Positions 60,399-64,000 of a stretch of DNA of 64,000 nt are shown here, one piece after another (position 1 is the first letter of the stretch; each line of letters opens with the position of its first letter). A model generated the notes under the pieces. That model had not been told where the DNA came from and searched no databases. It saw only the letters and a program-made list of their open reading frames with translations. This DNA is from Polynucleobacter sp. MWH-UH23A (GTDB lineage: Bacteria; Pseudomonadota; Gammaproteobacteria; Burkholderiales; Burkholderiaceae), in contig NZ_CP099572.1 in NCBI RefSeq assembly GCF_040409805.1, positions 1,488,001 through 1,552,000 of the forward strand, given 5' to 3'. A program made the position numbers and the translations under genes.

Positions 60399-61066
60399 GA
60401 TTTTCCTCCTACTAGCACAACACGTTTTACAAAAATTCCGGGGGTGATGATCACTTCAGGATCGAGCCGCCCCAATTCCACAACTTCATTGACTTGCGCA
60501 ATTGTGCAACGCGCAGCTGTTGCCATAATGGGGCCGAAGTTACGACCTGTGCGATGATAAGTTAAATTACCCCAGCGATCCCCTTTGTCAGCCTTGATAA
60601 GAGCATAGTCCGCTTTGATTGCCGTTTCAAAAATGTGGTCAACGCCATCAATAATCCGTGTATCTTTTCCTTTAGCTAACTCTGTACCAAAACCAGTAGG
60701 GGTATAGAATCCACCTATTCCAGCACCACCAGCGCGTATCCGCTCGGCTAGGGTACCTTGCGGAACTAACTCCAGCTCAATTTTTCCCTCACGATACAAA
60801 TCGTCGAAAGCACCAGACTCTGGCTGACGAGGAAATGAGCAAACAACTTTTTTAACCTGGCCTTTACCAATTAACTTAGCAATACCAATTCCTGAATTTC
60901 CGGCATTGTTGCTGATGATGGTGAGATTCTTTGCGCCCTGTTCCGCAAGGGCATCCAATAAATATATTGGCAAGCCTGCACCACCAAAACCTGAAACCAA
61001 AATGGTTGAACCATCGGCTATATCTTGGACGGCTTGCGCCACGCCAGGAATAATTTTGTTTATCAC
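60395..61066 (-). CDS. 3-oxoacid/3-oxoadipate CoA-transferase subunit A
   Basis: The 223-residue protein contains the CoA-binding glycine motif VSGFGGAGLP near residue 25 and GGFYTPTGFGTELA near the middle, both typical of the alpha subunit of family I CoA-transferases. GTG at 61066 is the start, with GGAG about ten bases upstream. It is the first gene of the operon A-B-binding protein-thiolase-like-DUF35. Confidence 0.9.
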   Translation of the reverse strand: MINKIIPGVAQAVQDIADGSTILVSGFGGAGLPIYLLDALAEQGAKNLTIISNNAGNSGIGIAKLIGKGQVKKVVCSFPRQPESGAFDDLYREGKIELELVPQGTLAERIRAGGAGIGGFYTPTGFGTELAKGKDTRIIDGVDHIFETAIKADYALIKADKGDRWGNLTYHRTGRNFGPIMATAARCTIAQVNEVVELGRLDPEVIITPGIFVKRVVLVGGKS

Positions 61067-61131
61067 TACCTGTCTCCATCTATTTTTATTATTTGTGCCG
61101 CTTTTCAGCTTTGCGCTGATTTTCTATTAAT

Positions 61132-61572
61132 TTAATACATTTGCGAGATCGCATCACGAATAATTGCGGGCAGCTTCTTGGCAAGCGCTCTTCTGGACTC
61201 AAGCGCTGATTTTGAGCTTTCTCTCACCTTCGCCGACCATGGTGAACCCGGGAAATAATCATCATCCTGGTATCGAGGAATGACATGCCAATGAATGTGA
61301 GGAACCATATTGCCTAAGGCAGCAAGATTAACTTTATCTGGCTCCATCACCTCACGAATAACCTCTTCAACCGCAAACACTAAAGACATGATGTGTTCAC
61401 GTTCGCCATAGGTGAGGTCAGACATTTCAGGAACATGGCGATTCCAGATTACCCGACAAAACCCTGGCAAATCAGGATCATTCACCATGATGACTCGGCA
61501 ATCATCGCCGCGCCAAATTAACTCACCCTCATCGGGCTTGAGTTCATCCTTACAAAGTGTGCAATTTGTCAT
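61132..61572 (-). CDS. HIT-family hydrolase
   Basis: The 146-residue protein has the histidine triad HIHWH at H92, H94 and H96 in a family context (MVPHIHWHVIPRYQDD). HIT proteins hydrolyse nucleoside phosphoramidates or dinucleoside polyphosphates. The N-terminal CTLC plus downstream cysteine may bind zinc. It follows aceA after a terminator hairpin, so it is probably a separate unit. Confidence 0.9.
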   Translation of the reverse strand: MTNCTLCKDELKPDEGELIWRGDDCRVIMVNDPDLPGFCRVIWNRHVPEMSDLTYGEREHIMSLVFAVEEVIREVMEPDKVNLAALGNMVPHIHWHVIPRYQDDDYFPGSPWSAKVRESSKSALESRRALAKKLPAIIRDAISQMY

Positions 61573-61588
61573 GCAATGAATGTATACG

Positions 61589-61631
61589 AAAACGGCATCT
61601 AAGTCACCTTTGTGAGGTAATTTAGATGCCG
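61589..61631 (-). terminator. Rho-independent terminator after aceA
   Basis: Reading leftward, CGGCATCTAA (61631-61622) pairs perfectly with TTAGATGCCG (61602-61593), with an inner ACCT/AGGT helix, and is followed by TTTT. It closes the aceA transcript before the HIT gene. A second small hairpin (61634-61652) precedes it without a T run. Confidence 0.75.
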
Positions 61632-61675
61632 CGGCAGTAAGGGTGTTACTGCTACTACAGACTACTTAGGGATTC

Positions 61676-62974
61676 TTAGTGGAACTGCTCTTCTTCAGTG
61701 GAACCAGTCAACGCTGTAACCGATGACTTACCACCTTGAATTACAGTAGTTACATCATCAAAGTAACCAGTACCAACTTCTTGCTGGTGTGATACGAAGG
61801 TGTAACCACGATCACGCGCTGCAAATTCTGGCTCTTGCACTTTCTCAACATAAGCAGTCATGCCACGCTTAGAGTAATCTTGCGCCAAGTCGTACATGTT
61901 GTACCACATTGAGTGAATACCAGCGAGAGTAATGAACTGATACTTGTAACCCATTGCGCCCAACTCACGTTGGAACTTCGCAATCGTTGCATCGTCCAAG
62001 TTCTTCTTCCAGTTAAATGATGGTGAGCAGTTGTATGCCAACATCTTGCCTGGGAACTTCGCACGAATCGCTTCAGCGAATTGACGTGCAAAATCCAAAT
62101 CAGGAGTGCCGGTTTCACACCAAACCATATCAGCATATTCAGCGTAAGCCAAACCACGTGAAATTGCTTGATCCAAACCTTTACGAGTCTTGTAGAAACC
62201 TTCTGCAGTGCGCTCACCAGTCAAGAATGGCTTGTCGTTTTCATCGTAATCAGATGTCAACAAATCAGCAGCTTCAGCATCGGTACGAGCCAAGATGATG
62301 GTTGGCACGCCCATTACGTCAGCAGCTAAGCGGGCTGCGATCAATTTCTGTACAGACTCGCCAGTTGGCAACAATACCTTACCACCTAAGTGACCGCACT
62401 TCTTAACAGAAGAGAGTTGGTCTTCAAAGTGAACACCAGCAGCACCTTGTTTGATCAATGCTTTAGCCAATTCAAAAGCGTTTAATACACCACCGAAACC
62501 AGCTTCAGCATCAGCAACGATTGGCGCATAGTAGTCGATGTATCCTGCATCGCCAGGGCCAATACCTTTAGCAGTTTGAATCTCATCAGCACGTTGGAAT
62601 GAGTTGTTAATACGCTCAACCATCTTTGGAACAGAATCTACTGGATACAAAGATTGATCGGGATACATTGCTGCGTAAGAGTTTCCATCAGCAGCCACCT
62701 GCCAACCAGACAAGTAGATCGCCTGAATACCTGCTTTAACCTGTTGCATTGCTTGACCACCGGTCAATGCGCCTAAGCAATTTACGTAGGCTTCGTTATT
62801 CACGAGATCCCACAATTTTTCAGCGCCATGCTTTGCTAATGTATGCTCAATCTTTAACGAGCCGCGTAGACGTACAACGTCCTCTGCTGTATAGCCACGT
62901 TTGATGCCTTTCCAACGTGGATTGGTATCCCAATCCTTCTGAATTGCTTCGATTTCAGCTTTGCGATCTGCCAT
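61676..62974 (-). CDS. aceA: Isocitrate lyase
   Basis: AceA cleaves isocitrate to succinate and glyoxylate in the glyoxylate shunt. The 432-residue protein has the catalytic [10 protein letters not shown] with C193, DAEAGFGG for the metal site and the TIM-barrel length of the short bacterial form. GGGAG precedes the ATG. Together with PHA mobilisation and CoA-transferase genes nearby it fits growth on C2 units. Malate synthase is not in the window. Confidence 0.97.
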   Translation of the reverse strand: MADRKAEIEAIQKDWDTNPRWKGIKRGYTAEDVVRLRGSLKIEHTLAKHGAEKLWDLVNNEAYVNCLGALTGGQAMQQVKAGIQAIYLSGWQVAADGNSYAAMYPDQSLYPVDSVPKMVERINNSFQRADEIQTAKGIGPGDAGYIDYYAPIVADAEAGFGGVLNAFELAKALIKQGAAGVHFEDQLSSVKKCGHLGGKVLLPTGESVQKLIAARLAADVMGVPTIILARTDAEAADLLTSDYDENDKPFLTGERTAEGFYKTRKGLDQAISRGLAYAEYADMVWCETGTPDLDFARQFAEAIRAKFPGKMLAYNCSPSFNWKKNLDDATIAKFQRELGAMGYKYQFITLAGIHSMWYNMYDLAQDYSKRGMTAYVEKVQEPEFAARDRGYTFVSHQQEVGTGYFDDVTTVIQGGKSSVTALTGSTEEEQFH

Positions 62975-63044
62975 GTTTTTCTCCCTAAGTTAAACAAGTA
63001 ATTCAAAAATTCGAAGAGCCTTAAGAACTGATTTAAGTCTTATG

Positions 63045-63075
63045 TCTTATATAAGAGTTTAGAGAGATATAACAA
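63045..63075 (-). promoter_or_regulatory. Candidate aceA promoter with a palindrome
   Basis: Leftward, TTGTTA (63075-63070) and TATAAG (63051-63046) are 18 bases apart. A perfect 12-bp palindrome TCTTATATAAGA (63045-63056) overlaps the -10. The leader would be about 65 bases. The flanking 62975-63236 gap is AT-rich and holds nothing else I can support. Confidence 0.4.
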
Positions 63076-63236
63076 GCAGGCAAGATCTATTTCAATCTTT
63101 TTTAAAAAAATTTAACCCTTAATTTTCAGTTACTTATGGAGATATTTTTGTAATGCGGAATGTGTATCCGCCCTGCGGAATTAAAAATATCTATACATGT
63201 TGCACCGCATTTTATGCAGCGTAATGAAGTTTCATA

Positions 63237-64000
63237 TTATGAAAAATATAGACGTTGGGGGTTGCTACAGAGAATCCGATTGCGTAGCTCCTCATCGGGA
63301 GCATACAAAGCCAAACTTTCCAGCATTTGCGCGACTCGCGGCATGACCCCCCAATTAGCAACATGCGGCCAATCGGAGCCCCACACACATCTATCTGGTG
63401 CCGCAACAATTAACGCTTTAGCGTATGGCACCACATCCAAGTATGGGGGTGGTTCATCAGTTAAACGATATGCGCCTGATACTTTTACCCAAGCTCGCTC
63501 CTTAACCAACTCAAGCAGGGCTGCAAAACCGGCTGACTGCATTCCCACTGATGTACGCAAATATCCCATATGATCAATTACTAAAGTCGATTGCATCTTT
63601 TGCATGCGTGGCATCAGATCTGGTAAATCATTTGTATCCAATAAGAATTGAATATGCCAACCCCAATCTCTGGCGAGAGCATCGCACTCTTCCAATTTTG
63701 AAATGTCTAAACCACCACCAGAGAACATCAAATTCATACGAATGCCGACAACGCCAGCATCCTTCATTCTTTGGTAATAAGCGTCTGGCTGATTAAGCAG
63801 AGGAACAGCGACGCCACGTAAGCGTTTTGGGTGACTCTTCAGCACCCTAAGCATGGGTTCGTTATCTTGGCCATTCACACTCACTTGAATCAGAACACCA
63901 TAAGTCATACCAACCTCATCGAGCATACGAATATATTGCTCTTCGGTTGCCTCCGGAGATGTGTATGAGCGATCAGGCACAAAGCTGGCAGCACTGATTA
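63237..64000 (-). CDS. Amidohydrolase-family TIM-barrel hydrolase (N-terminus outside the window)
   Basis: The frame stays open to the window edge. A GTG at 63980 (VPDRSYTSPEA) is internal, because related proteins have an N-terminal metal-binding stretch before this RSYTSPEA sequence. The C-terminal VWGSDWPHVANWG, with the active-site aspartate, and NPQRLYF are typical of the 2-pyrone-4,6-dicarboxylate lactonase-like amidohydrolase family. The substrate cannot be assigned. Confidence 0.85.
   Translation of the reverse strand, partial: ISAASFVPDRSYTSPEATEEQYIRMLDEVGMTYGVLIQVSVNGQDNEPMLRVLKSHPKRLRGVAVPLLNQPDAYYQRMKDAGVVGIRMNLMFSGGGLDISKLEECDALARDWGWHIQFLLDTNDLPDLMPRMQKMQSTLVIDHMGYLRTSVGMQSAGFAALLELVKERAWVKVSGAYRLTDEPPPYLDVVPYAKALIVAAPDRCVWGSDWPHVANWGVMPRVAQMLESLALYAPDEELRNRILCSNPQRLYFS

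Noticed and set aside
63160..63573. Plus-strand ORF of 137 codons near the right end
   Set aside because: It is antisense to the amidohydrolase gene, which has clear family motifs; its own translation shows none.

Overview
The window looks like the chromosome of a small-genome freshwater betaproteobacterium of the Burkholderiaceae, most likely Polynucleobacter or a close relative. This is inferred from AT-leaning codon use, very short intergenic gaps, the orders smc-zipA-ligA and dapD-dapE-prmB, the complete iscRSUA-hscBA-fdx operon, an intracellular PHA depolymerase of the Cupriavidus type, and several Bug/TctC-type binding proteins. I see no insertion sequences, prophage, CRISPR array, rRNA or plasmid functions.

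Layout. 1-24.9 kb is mostly housekeeping: a partial NUDIX hydrolase, ligA, zipA and smc (minus); dapD, dapE and prmB (plus); radA (minus); kup followed by a small secreted protein (minus); an initiator tRNA (plus); comEC, tatD, lolD and lolC/E (minus); then an unnamed gene, recJ, prfB with its programmed +1 frameshift, and lysS (plus). 25-27.1 kb holds a small membrane protein, dsbB, a ferredoxin-NADP reductase and a 54-residue unknown protein.

27.1-39.3 kb is the most distinctive part and reads as an organosulfonate (3-sulfolactate) catabolic island. The leftward genes are two sulfolactate dehydrogenase candidates of opposite stereospecificity (SlcC-like, ComC-like), sulfolactate sulfo-lyase SuyA/SuyB, a GntR regulator, a SuyZ/YeiH-type sulfate exporter and, after an 80-base gap, a periplasmic SoxC-type sulfite dehydrogenase with a lipoprotein cytochrome c. 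Together they would racemise (S)-sulfolactate, cleave the (R)-form to pyruvate and sulfite, oxidise the sulfite and export sulfate. The rightward arm carries a Bug-type binding protein, a ThDP enzyme and a GlcD-like FAD dehydrogenase. The promoter between the arms has a perfect 10-bp inverted repeat over its -10 element and appears to give a leaderless slcC mRNA.

38.5-44.9 kb is a seven-gene leftward operon: a reordered succinate dehydrogenase/fumarate reductase-like complex, a two-subunit class I fumarase and a TSUP (TauE/SafE) exporter with no ATG, GTG or TTG start for its conserved N-terminus. A divergent LysR gene flanks it, with a T-N11-A dyad between.

45-50.4 kb is the iron-sulfur assembly operon, with an IscR type 1 site ahead of iscR. 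50.5-57.1 kb contains uvrB, an aromatic/aspartate aminotransferase, phaZ, an orphan RnfB-like ferredoxin, nth and a DUF1841 gene. 57.1-61.1 kb is a leftward catabolic operon: CoA-transferase A and B, a Bug-type binding protein, a thiolase-like protein without the nucleophilic cysteine, and its DUF35 partner. The window ends with a HIT protein, isocitrate lyase and a partial amidohydrolase. Protein families were recognised by motif and memory; no database search was possible.
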